A stretch of DNA of 64,000 bases from Pseudacidovorax sp. (GTDB lineage Bacteria > Pseudomonadota > Gammaproteobacteria > Burkholderiales > Burkholderiaceae_C). Shown here one piece after another: positions 45,388 to 53,476 of the stretch. The stretch covers positions 460,612 to 524,611 of the forward strand of contig NZ_JAGOPN010000001.1 of NCBI RefSeq assembly GCF_017991995.1. The letters are read 5' to 3'. The position numbers and the translations under genes were made by a program. The notes under the pieces were generated by a model. It was not told the origin of the DNA. It was given only the letters and a program-made list of their open reading frames with translations, and ran no database searches. Position 1 is the stretch's first letter. Every line of letters starts with the position of its first letter.

Positions 45388-46370
45388 GTGCCGCCGGCAA
45401 GATCATGGCGGGGCGCGAGAGCGTGCGCGTGGCCATCGTCCAGACACCCCCCGTCTTCCTCGACCTCGAGCGCTCCATCGACAAGGCCTGCCGCAAGATC
45501 GCCGAGGCGGCCGCGGGCGGCGCTTCGCTGGTGGTGTTCAGCGAAAGCTGGCTGGCCGGCTATCCCTACTGGGACGAAGGCTGGAACAGCGATTCGCACG
45601 CCTGGATGGACGTGCGCAGCCGCTTCTTCGACAACGCCCTGCTGATCCCCAGTGCGCAGAGCCAGCGCCTGTGCGAGGCGGCGGCGCAGAGCGGCGTGAC
45701 GGTCGTCATCGGCTGCAACGAGCTCGACGCCCGCCCGGGCGTGCACACGCTCTACAACACGATGCTCACCATCGGCGACGACGGCCGCATCGTCGGCAAG
45801 CACCGAAAGCTGCGGCCGACCTTCGTCGAATCGGCCTTCTGGGGCCAGGGCGCGGGCGACGACCTGTATGTGCACGAAACGGCCGTCGGCCGCGTGGGCG
45901 GGCTGATCTGCGGCGAGCATGTGATGACCCTGGCCCGGGCCCGCATGATTTCGCAGGGCGAAGACTTCCACATCGCGCTCTACCCCGGCGCGTTCAACGT
46001 GTGGAGCGGCCCGAAGATGCAGGTGGAAGACCCGGACGGCAGCCACTTCATCGGCTATGCCTCGTGCCGCGCGCATGCCAACGAGGCCGGTGCTTTCGTG
46101 GTCTGCGCGGTCGGGCTGATCGACGAGGCGTCGATTCCTGCCGACTTTCCGATGCGCGATTCGCTCAACATCTCGTACGCGCGCGGAGGCAGCATGGTGA
46201 TCGCGCCGGCCGGCGTGCCGCTGGTGGGCCCGGTGTATGGCGACACCATCGTCTATGCCGATTGCCCGGCACGCATGATCAAGCTGTCGAAAGCCATCAT
46301 CGACACCAACGGGCACTACGGGCGGCCCGACGTGCTTTCGCTTCGCTACCACCCCGAGGAGCGCACATGA
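45384..46370 (+). CDS. Nitrilase-superfamily hydrolase (nitrilase branch)
   Basis: A 328-residue cytoplasmic nitrilase-superfamily enzyme converting a nitrile (or amide) to an acid plus ammonia. The triad is Glu54 (SESWLAGYPYW), Lys142 (KHRKLRPTFVE) and Cys176 (GGLICGEHVM). The GYPYWDE and KLRPTFVE segments are those of true nitrilases (branch 1), although GEH replaces the usual WEH after the cysteine. It overlaps the RutB-like gene by 4 bp and the next dehydrogenase by 4 bp, so it is firmly in the right-wing operon. The substrate is not known. Confidence 0.87.
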   Translation: MSAAGKIMAGRESVRVAIVQTPPVFLDLERSIDKACRKIAEAAAGGASLVVFSESWLAGYPYWDEGWNSDSHAWMDVRSRFFDNALLIPSAQSQRLCEAAAQSGVTVVIGCNELDARPGVHTLYNTMLTIGDDGRIVGKHRKLRPTFVESAFWGQGAGDDLYVHETAVGRVGGLICGEHVMTLARARMISQGEDFHIALYPGAFNVWSGPKMQVEDPDGSHFIGYASCRAHANEAGAFVVCAVGLIDEASIPADFPMRDSLNISYARGGSMVIAPAGVPLVGPVYGDTIVYADCPARMIKLSKAIIDTNGHYGRPDVLSLRYHPEERT

Positions 46371-47287
46371 CCTCGCCCACCGCCGGCGAGGCCGCGGACG
46401 GCCCGGTGGGCGACGCACCGCCCGCCGAGCGCACGCCCGTGCTGCTCATCGGCCTGGGCACGATGGGCCTGCCGATCGCGCTGCGGCTGCATGCAGCCGG
46501 CGTCCCGGTCTGGGGCATGGACCGCCAGCCGGAACTGCACGATGCGCTGCCCGGCGGCCGGGTCTTCACGGCCGGATCGGTGTGCGACGCGGTGCGCGCG
46601 TGCCGCGCCGCCGCCGTCATCACCTGCGTCAGTGACGAAGCCGCGCTGCAGCGCCTGTGGCAGGCACCGGGCGGGTTGCACGAGGCGCTCGTGCCTGGGC
46701 TCTGCGTCGTCGACCACACGACGACCTCGGTCCCCGCGGCGCGGCAGTTCGCGGCCGACGCCGGGCAGGCTGGCGCCATGTGGGTCGATGCGCCGCTTTC
46801 CGGCGCTGCCGCGGGGGCGCGCGCGGGCACGTTGTCGGCCATGCTCGGCGGCGAGCCGGGTGCGGTCGCGCATGTGCGCCCGCTGCTCTCGGCCTACTGC
46901 GCCACCCTCACCCACCTGGGCCCGGCCGGTGCAGGCCAGGCGGGCAAGCTGACCAACCAGATCGCCATCGCCGGCATCAACGCCGGCCTGCTGGCAGCCA
47001 CGGGCTTTGCGGCCCTGCAGGGCCTGGACCTCGCACGCTGCTTCGATGCGATAGCCGCCGGCAGCGCCCATTCCGTGCAGATGGCCCAGCACCGCGCGGC
47101 ACTGACGCGCGCCCCGGCCGACAGCACCTTGTTCGACTGGCTTCGGCGCGACCTGGCGCTGGTGCTGGAACACCTTCCCGTCGACGAGGCTGCTGCGACG
47201 CGCGGCGCCCCGCAAGCCCTGCACGACCGGCTCCACGCCCTGAACCGAATGCTTTTCGATGGAACTGCGGCACCTCCGTTACTTTGA
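46367..47287 (+). CDS. 3-hydroxyisobutyrate/tartronate-semialdehyde reductase-like dehydrogenase (second paralogue)
   Basis: A 306-residue beta-hydroxyacid dehydrogenase. The Rossmann motif LIGLGTMGLP begins near residue 27, substrate-binding DAPLSGAAAGARAGTLSAMLGG near 139, and the catalytic lysine is in GKLTNQIAIAG. Family substrates are 3-hydroxyisobutyrate, malonate or tartronate semialdehyde. It overlaps the nitrilase by 4 bp and the LysR gene by 29 bp. With the paralogue at 34907, it suggests the locus forms a small semialdehyde needing reduction or oxidation. Confidence 0.85.
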   Translation: MTSPTAGEAADGPVGDAPPAERTPVLLIGLGTMGLPIALRLHAAGVPVWGMDRQPELHDALPGGRVFTAGSVCDAVRACRAAAVITCVSDEAALQRLWQAPGGLHEALVPGLCVVDHTTTSVPAARQFAADAGQAGAMWVDAPLSGAAAGARAGTLSAMLGGEPGAVAHVRPLLSAYCATLTHLGPAGAGQAGKLTNQIAIAGINAGLLAATGFAALQGLDLARCFDAIAAGSAHSVQMAQHRAALTRAPADSTLFDWLRRDLALVLEHLPVDEAAATRGAPQALHDRLHALNRMLFDGTAAPPLL

Positions 47288-48161
47288 GGCGATCGCTGCG
47301 ACCGGGAACGTTACCCGCGCCGCCGCCACGCTCCACATCTCGCAGCCCTCGCTGAGCCAGGCCATCAAGGAGCTGGAAGCCGAGGTGGGCATGCCGCTGC
47401 TGGTGCGGGGGCCGCGCGGCAGCGTGCTGACCGAGGCCGGGCGGGAGTTCATCAAGCATGCCAGCGACATCCTGGAGCGTGTGTCGGCCGCGCGCGATGC
47501 CAGCCGCCGCGCCGCGCATGGCGCCGCCGGCCAGCTGGTGGTGGCCGTCACGGGCTCCAGCGTGTTCGACGTGGTGCCCGAGCTGATCCGCCAGGCCGCC
47601 GAGCACATGCCGGAGGTCTCGCTGCGGCTGGTCGAGATGCTGACGGACAAGCAGATCGAGGCGCTGTACGCGCGGCGCGTCGACGTCGCCATCGGCCGTG
47701 CCCTGCGCAACGAGCCGGGCCTCACCTCGCGCGTGATCGCCAAGCGCTCCTTCATGGTCGCGGTGCACGTGCGGCATCCGCTGGCGCGGCAACGCAGCAT
47801 CACGCTCGACGACCTGCGCAACGAGCCGCTCATCACGCCGCAGCGTCGGCTCGGCCCCGGCTTCCATGCGCAGCTGATGACGCTGCTCACGCGCGCCAAG
47901 CTCAACCTGCAGATCGCGCACGAAGTCACCCACATGCCCACGGTGCTGGGCCTGGTGGCGGCCGGCCTGGGCCTGGGCATCGTCAGCGACGAACTGCGCG
48001 ACCTGGAAGTGCGGGACGTCGTCTACCGGCCACTGCTCGAAGGCCACGACGCCCTCGAACTGGCCGTGTCCTGGCGTCTGGACAACCCTTCCGTGGCGCT
48101 GGCGCAGTTCGTCGGCCTCTGTCGCAACCCTTCTTCCCTGGAGATTCCCCATGCCCTCTGA
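47259..48161 (+). CDS. LysR-family regulator embedded in the right-wing operon
   Basis: A 300-residue LysR regulator. The HTH (about 1-60) is typical: LRHLRYFEAIAATGNVTRAA and ISQPSLSQAIKELEAEVG. The effector domain follows from about residue 90. It overlaps the upstream dehydrogenase by 29 bp and the downstream monooxygenase by 11 bp, so it is transcribed with the catabolic genes it probably controls. The likely target is the divergent region 43283-43513. The inducer is probably the pathway substrate or an intermediate (inferred). Confidence 0.87.
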   Translation: MELRHLRYFEAIAATGNVTRAAATLHISQPSLSQAIKELEAEVGMPLLVRGPRGSVLTEAGREFIKHASDILERVSAARDASRRAAHGAAGQLVVAVTGSSVFDVVPELIRQAAEHMPEVSLRLVEMLTDKQIEALYARRVDVAIGRALRNEPGLTSRVIAKRSFMVAVHVRHPLARQRSITLDDLRNEPLITPQRRLGPGFHAQLMTLLTRAKLNLQIAHEVTHMPTVLGLVAAGLGLGIVSDELRDLEVRDVVYRPLLEGHDALELAVSWRLDNPSVALAQFVGLCRNPSSLEIPHAL

Positions 48162-49635
48162 CTCGCTCGAGGCCCTGAGCGCGCGCGTGCAGCGCGACCT
48201 GAGCTACCTGGCCTACCCCGCCAAGCCCTGGGTGCTCGACTTCGACGCCGCCCGGCTGCGCGCGATGGGCGTCGACGTCGCGCCCGAGGCGGTGCTGCAC
48301 TGCGCCATCGTCGGCGGCGGGCAGTTCGGCCTGACCATCGCGCATGGCCTGCGGCGCGAATGCGTCGACCGCGTGCGCGTGTTCGAAAGAAACCCGCGCG
48401 GCCTCGAAGGACCATGGATGACCTTCGGCCGCATGAAGATGCTGCGCACGCCCAAGGACCCGACCGGCCACGACCTCGGCAACGCCAGCCTCACCTTCCG
48501 CGCCTGGTACGAGGCGCAGCACGGCGCCGATGGCTGGGAGCAGCTCTTCCGCATCAGCCGCCCGGACTGGCAGGCCTATCTGGGCTGGTACCGCGAGGTG
48601 ACCGGCATCGACATGGTCAACGAGGTCGAGGTCACGGCCGTGGAGCCCTGGCCCAGCGCAACCGACTGTCAGCTGTTCAGGCTCACGGTCCGAGGCAGGG
48701 ACCGGGTCGACACGGTGTGGGCCCGCACCGTGGTCTTTTCGGGCGGCGCGGAAGCGTCGGGCGGCCATGTCGTGCCCGACTTCATCAGCGAGCACCTGCC
48801 CAACAACCTCTATGCCCACACCAGCGACTGGCCGATCGACTTCCGCCGATTCGAGGGCCAGCGGGTCGGCCTGCTCGGCTCCGGCGCGGCGGCCTTCGAC
48901 GCCGCCATCGCCGCGCTGGAGGCCGGCGCGCGCGAGGCGGTGCTGTGCTTTCGCCGCCCCGCCCTGCCCCGCACCAACCCGCGGCGCTGGATGGAGTTCG
49001 CCGGCTTTCTGGCGCACTACCCCGAGCTGTCCGACGACCAGCGCTGGGCCTACATGCAGGAGCTCTACCGCATCGGCCAGCCACCCCCGGTGCCGACCTT
49101 CGACCGCGCGGTCAGCCTGCCCGGCTTCGTCATGAAGGCGTCGACGCCCTGGCTGGCCGTGCGCGAAGACGCGGGCCAGGTGCTGGTCGACACGCCGCAG
49201 GGCCAGGAGCGCTTCGACTTCGTCTTCGCGGCCACCGGCGCCTTCGTGGACCTGGCGCAGCGGCCGGAGTTCGCCGGGCTGCTGCCGTACGCGGCGCTGT
49301 GGGCCGACCGCCATGTGCCGACCGCGGCGAAGGCCGAACCTCGGCTGGGCCGCTTCCCCTACCTCGGCCGCTTCGGCGAGTTCACCGAAAAGACGCCAGG
49401 CTGCGCACCCTGGCTGGACCACCTGTTCACGACCACGCGGGGCGCGACGCTCTCGTTGGGCCCCAGCGCGGCATCGAACAGCAACATCAAGTACACGGCC
49501 CCGCGCGTGATCTCCGGCGTGACGCGCGCACTGTTCCTGGACGATGCCCCCGAGCATGGCCGCCGCTTCGCGACGGCCAACCACGACGAGCTGGCACCGG
49601 ACAAGCTGCAGGCCATGATGGGCCAAACCGCCTGA
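48151..49635 (+). CDS. Flavin-containing monooxygenase (second paralogue)
   Basis: A 494-residue FAD/NADPH monooxygenase homologous to the gene at 35881. FAD motif VGGGQFGLTIAHGLR is near 52 and NADPH motif VGLLGSGAAAFDAA near 239. The two share the opening DLSYLAYP/LDLLAYP segment, the FGRMKMLRTPK/FARMSHLRTPK stretch and the closing ITRAL/VTRAL helix, so they form a distinct FMO subfamily duplicated in this locus. The two copies may act on successive intermediates. The start ATG 48151 overlaps the LysR gene by 11 bp. Confidence 0.85.
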   Translation: MPSDSLEALSARVQRDLSYLAYPAKPWVLDFDAARLRAMGVDVAPEAVLHCAIVGGGQFGLTIAHGLRRECVDRVRVFERNPRGLEGPWMTFGRMKMLRTPKDPTGHDLGNASLTFRAWYEAQHGADGWEQLFRISRPDWQAYLGWYREVTGIDMVNEVEVTAVEPWPSATDCQLFRLTVRGRDRVDTVWARTVVFSGGAEASGGHVVPDFISEHLPNNLYAHTSDWPIDFRRFEGQRVGLLGSGAAAFDAAIAALEAGAREAVLCFRRPALPRTNPRRWMEFAGFLAHYPELSDDQRWAYMQELYRIGQPPPVPTFDRAVSLPGFVMKASTPWLAVREDAGQVLVDTPQGQERFDFVFAATGAFVDLAQRPEFAGLLPYAALWADRHVPTAAKAEPRLGRFPYLGRFGEFTEKTPGCAPWLDHLFTTTRGATLSLGPSAASNSNIKYTAPRVISGVTRALFLDDAPEHGRRFATANHDELAPDKLQAMMGQTA

Positions 49636-49643
49636 AGCGTGCG

Positions 49644-50693
49644 ATGACCGAAGTCCACTGGTTCGACATGGCCCACCCGGCCGACTACGCCGGGCTGCAG
49701 GCCTTGATCGGCGATGCCGATTCGGTGGCGCGGCTGGCGGTGCTGGTCAAGACCGAGGGCCACACGGCCACCAACGACTTCGCTCGGCAACTGTCGCGCA
49801 CCGCGCTGGATCCGCTGCTGACGCCCTGGACTGTGGCCGGACGCGCCGTCGCCGTGCTGGCCAATGGCTGCGAAGGCGTGGCGACCCCGGGCGGCTATGC
49901 GCTGATCGAGCGCCGCTCCACGCAAGCGCATGACGGCCCGGGGCTGCGCCTGGGCATCGCGCGTTCGGCCGCGCTGCCACCGGCTGTCGTCGGCGAGCCC
50001 GAAGCCATCGATGCGGTCGCCGACTGCGTAAGCGCCGCCTGTGCCGACGCCGGCCTCGCTGCGGACCAGGTCGCCCTCGCCATCCTGAAATGTCCGACGC
50101 TGCTCGCCAGCCGCTGTGCCGGCTCGCCGCACCGCAGCGACCAGCACCGGGGGCGCGCCATCGCGGCGCTCGGTGCGGCGGTGGCGCTGGGCGAGATCGA
50201 GCGTGCGCGCATCGGGCCCGATGCGATCGCGAACGATCCGACCCTGCGCAGCGCCAAGGCGATGACCTTTGCTGGCCCGGAACAGGAATGGGTCGAGGCC
50301 GTCGTGCTGGGCCATACGAACGATGCGACCGGGCAAGGCGGTGCATTGCGCCTGGGCGTCTGTCATCCCCATGACATGCTCGACGCCGCCAGCATCCGCC
50401 GGCTGGCCGTGGCGCTAGGCCTGCGCTTCGACGAAGCCGGCGAACTGACCGAGCCCGAGCGCCTGCTGGCCGTCTTCAGCAAGGCCGGGCCGACCCCGGA
50501 CGGCCAGGTGCGCGGCGCCCGCACCGGCATCTTCACCTCCGCGTACTCGCCGGACAGCCACATGCGGGCGGCGCAGTCGGGCCTGCTGGGCAGTCTGTTC
50601 GGCAGCACGCGCTTCTTCGTCTCCGGCGACCCCATCCAGCAGGCCCCACCGGGCGGCGGCGTGGTCGCCCTGATCGTCAAAGGCCGGACATGA
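49644..50693 (+). CDS. Barbiturase/cyanuric acid amidohydrolase-family ring-opening enzyme
   Basis: Member of the rare AtzD/TrzD/Bar ring-opening family (about 350-370 aa; here 349), which opens barbiturate to ureidomalonate or cyanurate to carboxybiuret. Family landmarks are LVKTEGHTATND at 34-45, ILKCPTLL at 147-154, VFSKAGPTPDGQVRGARTG at 278-294 and FVSGDPIQQAPPGGG at 325-339. The three-lobed repeat lysines (36, 149, 280) are present. The first-lobe serine position is Thr81 and the middle one is altered, while Ser327 is kept, so it is a divergent member. ATG 49644 starts 8 bp after the monooxygenase stop, and the next gene overlaps (ATGA). The exact ring is unknown. Confidence 0.82.
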   Translation: MTEVHWFDMAHPADYAGLQALIGDADSVARLAVLVKTEGHTATNDFARQLSRTALDPLLTPWTVAGRAVAVLANGCEGVATPGGYALIERRSTQAHDGPGLRLGIARSAALPPAVVGEPEAIDAVADCVSAACADAGLAADQVALAILKCPTLLASRCAGSPHRSDQHRGRAIAALGAAVALGEIERARIGPDAIANDPTLRSAKAMTFAGPEQEWVEAVVLGHTNDATGQGGALRLGVCHPHDMLDAASIRRLAVALGLRFDEAGELTEPERLLAVFSKAGPTPDGQVRGARTGIFTSAYSPDSHMRAAQSGLLGSLFGSTRFFVSGDPIQQAPPGGGVVALIVKGRT

Positions 50694-51601
50694 CCGAACC
50701 TGCTTCGCCCCTGCGCACCCTGCCCACGCACGGGCGCTACGACTATTCGCCCATCGTCGAACGGCCGACCTACGAATGGCCCAACGGCACGCGGCTCGCG
50801 TTCTATGTCGCCTTGAACATCGAGGCCTTTCCCTTCGGCGAGGGCATGGGTCCCGAGCTGAACCCACGCCAGCCCGAACCCGATGTGGTGAACCACACCT
50901 GGCGCGACTGGGGCAACCGCGTGGGCATCTGGCGGCTGCTGGAACTGCTCGACGAGTTCGACCTGCCCGCCAGTGCCTTGCTCAACACCGCGATCTACGA
51001 CAGCTGCCCACAGATCGCCCATGCGTTGCGGCGGCGCGGCGACGAGATCGTGGGTCACGGCCACACCAACGCGGAGCGCCAGGCCGAAATGGATGCGGAG
51101 GCCGAAGCGCGCATGATCGAGAACGTCACCGCCCGGCTCCGTGCCGAAGAAGGCAAGGCGCCGAAGGGATGGATGGGACCGTGGGTCAACGAAACCCCGC
51201 GCACGCCGGACCTGCTGGCGCGCAACGGCTACGCCTACGTCATGGACTGGATGATGGACGACCAGCCCGTGATGCTGCGGACCGCGCACGGCCCGCTGGT
51301 GGCGCTGCCCTATGCCCGGCCGACCAACGACATCACCGCCCTGCATGGCGCGAAATGGACGCCCGAGGAATGGGCCGACATGCTCATCGACCAGGTGGAC
51401 GAGATGCTGCGCCAGTCACGGCGGCAGCCGCTGATCTTCAATGTGTCGTTGCATCCCTATTTGATGCACGCCTTTCGGCTCAAGCACCTGCGGCGATTCT
51501 TCGAATACTTGGCGACCGTGCGCGATCAGCTGTGGGTGGCGCGGTGTGCGGATATTGCGCTGTTTGCCAAAGCGGAAATGGAGGGGTTGGGTGTCAGATG
51601 A
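50690..51601 (+). CDS. PuuE-like polysaccharide deacetylase-fold hydrolase (allantoinase-like)
   Basis: A 303-residue NodB-fold metal-dependent hydrolase of the HpPgdA/PuuE group, which includes metal-independent bacterial allantoinases opening a ureide ring. Motifs include PNGTRLAFYVALNIEAFPFGEG near 31, the HGHTN metal region (His123, His125), GWMGPWVNETPRTPDLLARNGYAYVMDW and LHPYLM near 258. It overlaps the barbiturase-family gene by 4 bp and closes the right wing. A ring- or ureide-hydrolysing role fits both family and context but is inferred. Confidence 0.8.
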   Translation: MTEPASPLRTLPTHGRYDYSPIVERPTYEWPNGTRLAFYVALNIEAFPFGEGMGPELNPRQPEPDVVNHTWRDWGNRVGIWRLLELLDEFDLPASALLNTAIYDSCPQIAHALRRRGDEIVGHGHTNAERQAEMDAEAEARMIENVTARLRAEEGKAPKGWMGPWVNETPRTPDLLARNGYAYVMDWMMDDQPVMLRTAHGPLVALPYARPTNDITALHGAKWTPEEWADMLIDQVDEMLRQSRRQPLIFNVSLHPYLMHAFRLKHLRRFFEYLATVRDQLWVARCADIALFAKAEMEGLGVR

Positions 51602-51635
51602 TTCGCAGTGCAGCCATGAGATGCCGATTCGGGAG

Positions 51636-52265
51636 TCACACCCCTGACCGCCAATGTTCATGAAGTCCTTGGATGTCTCCTGAGCAAAGCAGGGGCATGG
51701 CGGCTTCGATGGCGGGCAGAGGCCAATCCCACCACTGCATTTCAAGCAACATCTCAACCTGTTCCGCTGGGAAGCGCCTGCGAATCTCCTTGGCGGGGTT
51801 CCCCGCCACGATGGCGTAGGGCGCCACGTCCCGGGTGACAACCGCCCTGCTGCCGATGACAGCGCCATGCCCGACGGAAACCCCTGGAAGGATCATCGCT
51901 TCGGCACCGATCCACACGTCGTTGCCGATCACCGTATTGCCGGCCGGAATGAAAGCATCTCGTGCGGACGCAAAGGCAGGCTCATACTGCATGTAGAAGA
52001 ACGGGTATGAGGACGCCCAGTCCGCCCGGTGCCCTTGGTTCCCTGCCATGATGAAGGAGGCCCCTGAGCCGATGGAACAGAAGCTGCCGATGATGAGCTT
52101 GTCCACATCGTCCCGGTCCGGCAGGAGATAGCGCGCGCAGTCGTCAAAGCTGTGCCCGTGGTAATAGCCCGAGTAGTAGCTAAAGCGCCCGACTGCAATG
52201 TTGGGGTTCGTGACCTGCTCGCTCAGCAGCCTGCCTTTGAAGGGACTCTCGAAGAAGTTGCTCAT
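51636..52265 (-). CDS. catB: Type B chloramphenicol O-acetyltransferase (xenobiotic acetyltransferase)
   Basis: A hexapeptide-repeat (left-handed beta helix) acetyltransferase, acetyl-CoA dependent, that can O-acetylate chloramphenicol. The 209 residues follow known CatB proteins almost throughout: [59 protein letters not shown] and [13 protein letters not shown]. The catalytic His79 is present in NQGHR. It stands alone, transcribed from the strand opposite its left neighbour, with no integrase, attC-like site or IS next to it. Whether it gives resistance at chromosomal expression level is unknown. Confidence 0.92.
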   Translation of the reverse strand: MSNFFESPFKGRLLSEQVTNPNIAVGRFSYYSGYYHGHSFDDCARYLLPDRDDVDKLIIGSFCSIGSGASFIMAGNQGHRADWASSYPFFYMQYEPAFASARDAFIPAGNTVIGNDVWIGAEAMILPGVSVGHGAVIGSRAVVTRDVAPYAIVAGNPAKEIRRRFPAEQVEMLLEMQWWDWPLPAIEAAMPLLCSGDIQGLHEHWRSGV

Positions 52266-52464
52266 GCGCGCGAGTTTGCATCACCGCCACGCGCGGCTGA
52301 AAGACCGTGGTAGGCCTGTCGCCGTCAACAGCGTGCAACCGTGTAGGGCGACATTCAGGCAGGGAGGCTCTTGCGAAATGAGAGGCGCCGATCGCGCACG
52401 GCCCATCCAAGCCGGATGGGTGCCCAAGGCCAATCGAGAACACGGCCCGGCCCGCCGCACGGGC

Positions 52465-53352
52465 TCACCGCTTTTCTTTCAGTTGCTCCCTCACCAACCC
52501 CACCAACGCATCCGCCAAACTCGAAGGCGGCATCGCCCCATGACGCACCGCCAGCACCGGCTGGGTCGGTGCCGCCGCAATCGGCCGCCACGCCAGCCGC
52601 TCGTTCTGCCACGCCCGCGCCGTCAGGTCATCCACCAGCGCCACGCCCGCTCCGCTGGCCACCAGCGCGCAGGCCGCCTGGCCCGAGCGCACTTCGATTC
52701 GTGAGGCCGGCACCTGCCCCGCCTTCTCCGCCGCCTTGCGCATCAACTGCCCTTGCGGCGTGTCCTCGCTGAAGGCGATCAGCGGCTCGCGCAGCACATC
52801 GGTCATGCGCACGGTCCGCCGCTGGGCGAAGGCGTGATCGGCGGGAAAGACGCAGCCCATCGTCCAGTGCCCCAGCGTCTGCGCCGTGAGCAGCGGATGC
52901 GTGACCGGCAGCGTGCAGATGGCGATGTCGGCCTCGTGGTGCACCAGCTGGCCAACCATTTCCCGAGCACGCAGTGTCTCCATGTAGAGCTGCGCCGACG
53001 GAAAGCGCTGCGACAGCGCATGCAAGGCCCGCGGCACCAGTTCCAGCCCGGCGCTGGGGCTGCACAGCACGCGCAGGCGCAGGCCGGTGCCGTCGCGCAG
53101 GGCCTGGGCGCGCGTCTCGATGCCGCGCACGCCGCGGTAGACAGACTCGACCTCCTCGTACAGCGCCTGCGCCTCGGGCGTCGGCCTCAGCCGGCCGCGG
53201 CCACGCTCGAAGAGCTTGAGGCCCAGCTGCAGTTCGATGTGCGACAGCATGCGGCTGATGCCCGGCTGCGACACGTGCAGCAGCCGCGCTGCATCGGTGA
53301 TGGAGCCGGCCAGCATCACGGCGCGGAAGACTTCGATCTGGCGCAGATTCAT
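52465..53352 (-). CDS. LysR-family regulator (divergent from Bug receptor)
   Basis: A 295-residue LysR regulator: HTH at 1-60 (LRQIEVFRAVMLAGSITDAARLLHVSQPGISRML) and effector domain from about 88. It is transcribed away from a Bug-type receptor and FAD oxidoreductase. The 124 bp between them contains a perfect 8 bp-arm palindrome (53374-53394), its likely operator. The recognition helix form (SQPGISRMLSHIE) is that of CysB/OccR-like catabolic LysRs. ATG 53352 was chosen over upstream in-frame codons. A 199 bp gap without a gene separates it from catB. Confidence 0.88.
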   Translation of the reverse strand: MNLRQIEVFRAVMLAGSITDAARLLHVSQPGISRMLSHIELQLGLKLFERGRGRLRPTPEAQALYEEVESVYRGVRGIETRAQALRDGTGLRLRVLCSPSAGLELVPRALHALSQRFPSAQLYMETLRAREMVGQLVHHEADIAICTLPVTHPLLTAQTLGHWTMGCVFPADHAFAQRRTVRMTDVLREPLIAFSEDTPQGQLMRKAAEKAGQVPASRIEVRSGQAACALVASGAGVALVDDLTARAWQNERLAWRPIAAAPTQPVLAVRHGAMPPSSLADALVGLVREQLKEKR

Positions 53353-53373
53353 GGGCGGCGAATGGGCTGCTCT

Positions 53374-53394
53374 TGCATAACGACATGTTATGCA
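53374..53394. promoter_or_regulatory. LysR operator palindrome
   Basis: Perfect inverted repeat TGCATAAC-GACAT-GTTATGCA (8 bp arms, 5-base spacer), 22 bp upstream of the LysR start and 82 bp upstream of the divergent Bug gene. It fits the T-N11-A rule and the usual place of a LysR recognition site. It is AT-rich in GC-rich DNA. Binding is inferred. Confidence 0.65.
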
Positions 53395-53476
53395 GATCGC
53401 GCGTCTTGGTATTTCACGACAAGCGCGCGAACGGCCATGATCCCGGCCGTAGCGAAAGACGGAGACACCGCATTCC

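Noticed and set aside
51636..52265. catB as an integron cassette
   Set aside because: No intI gene and no attC-like inverted repeat was seen on either side.
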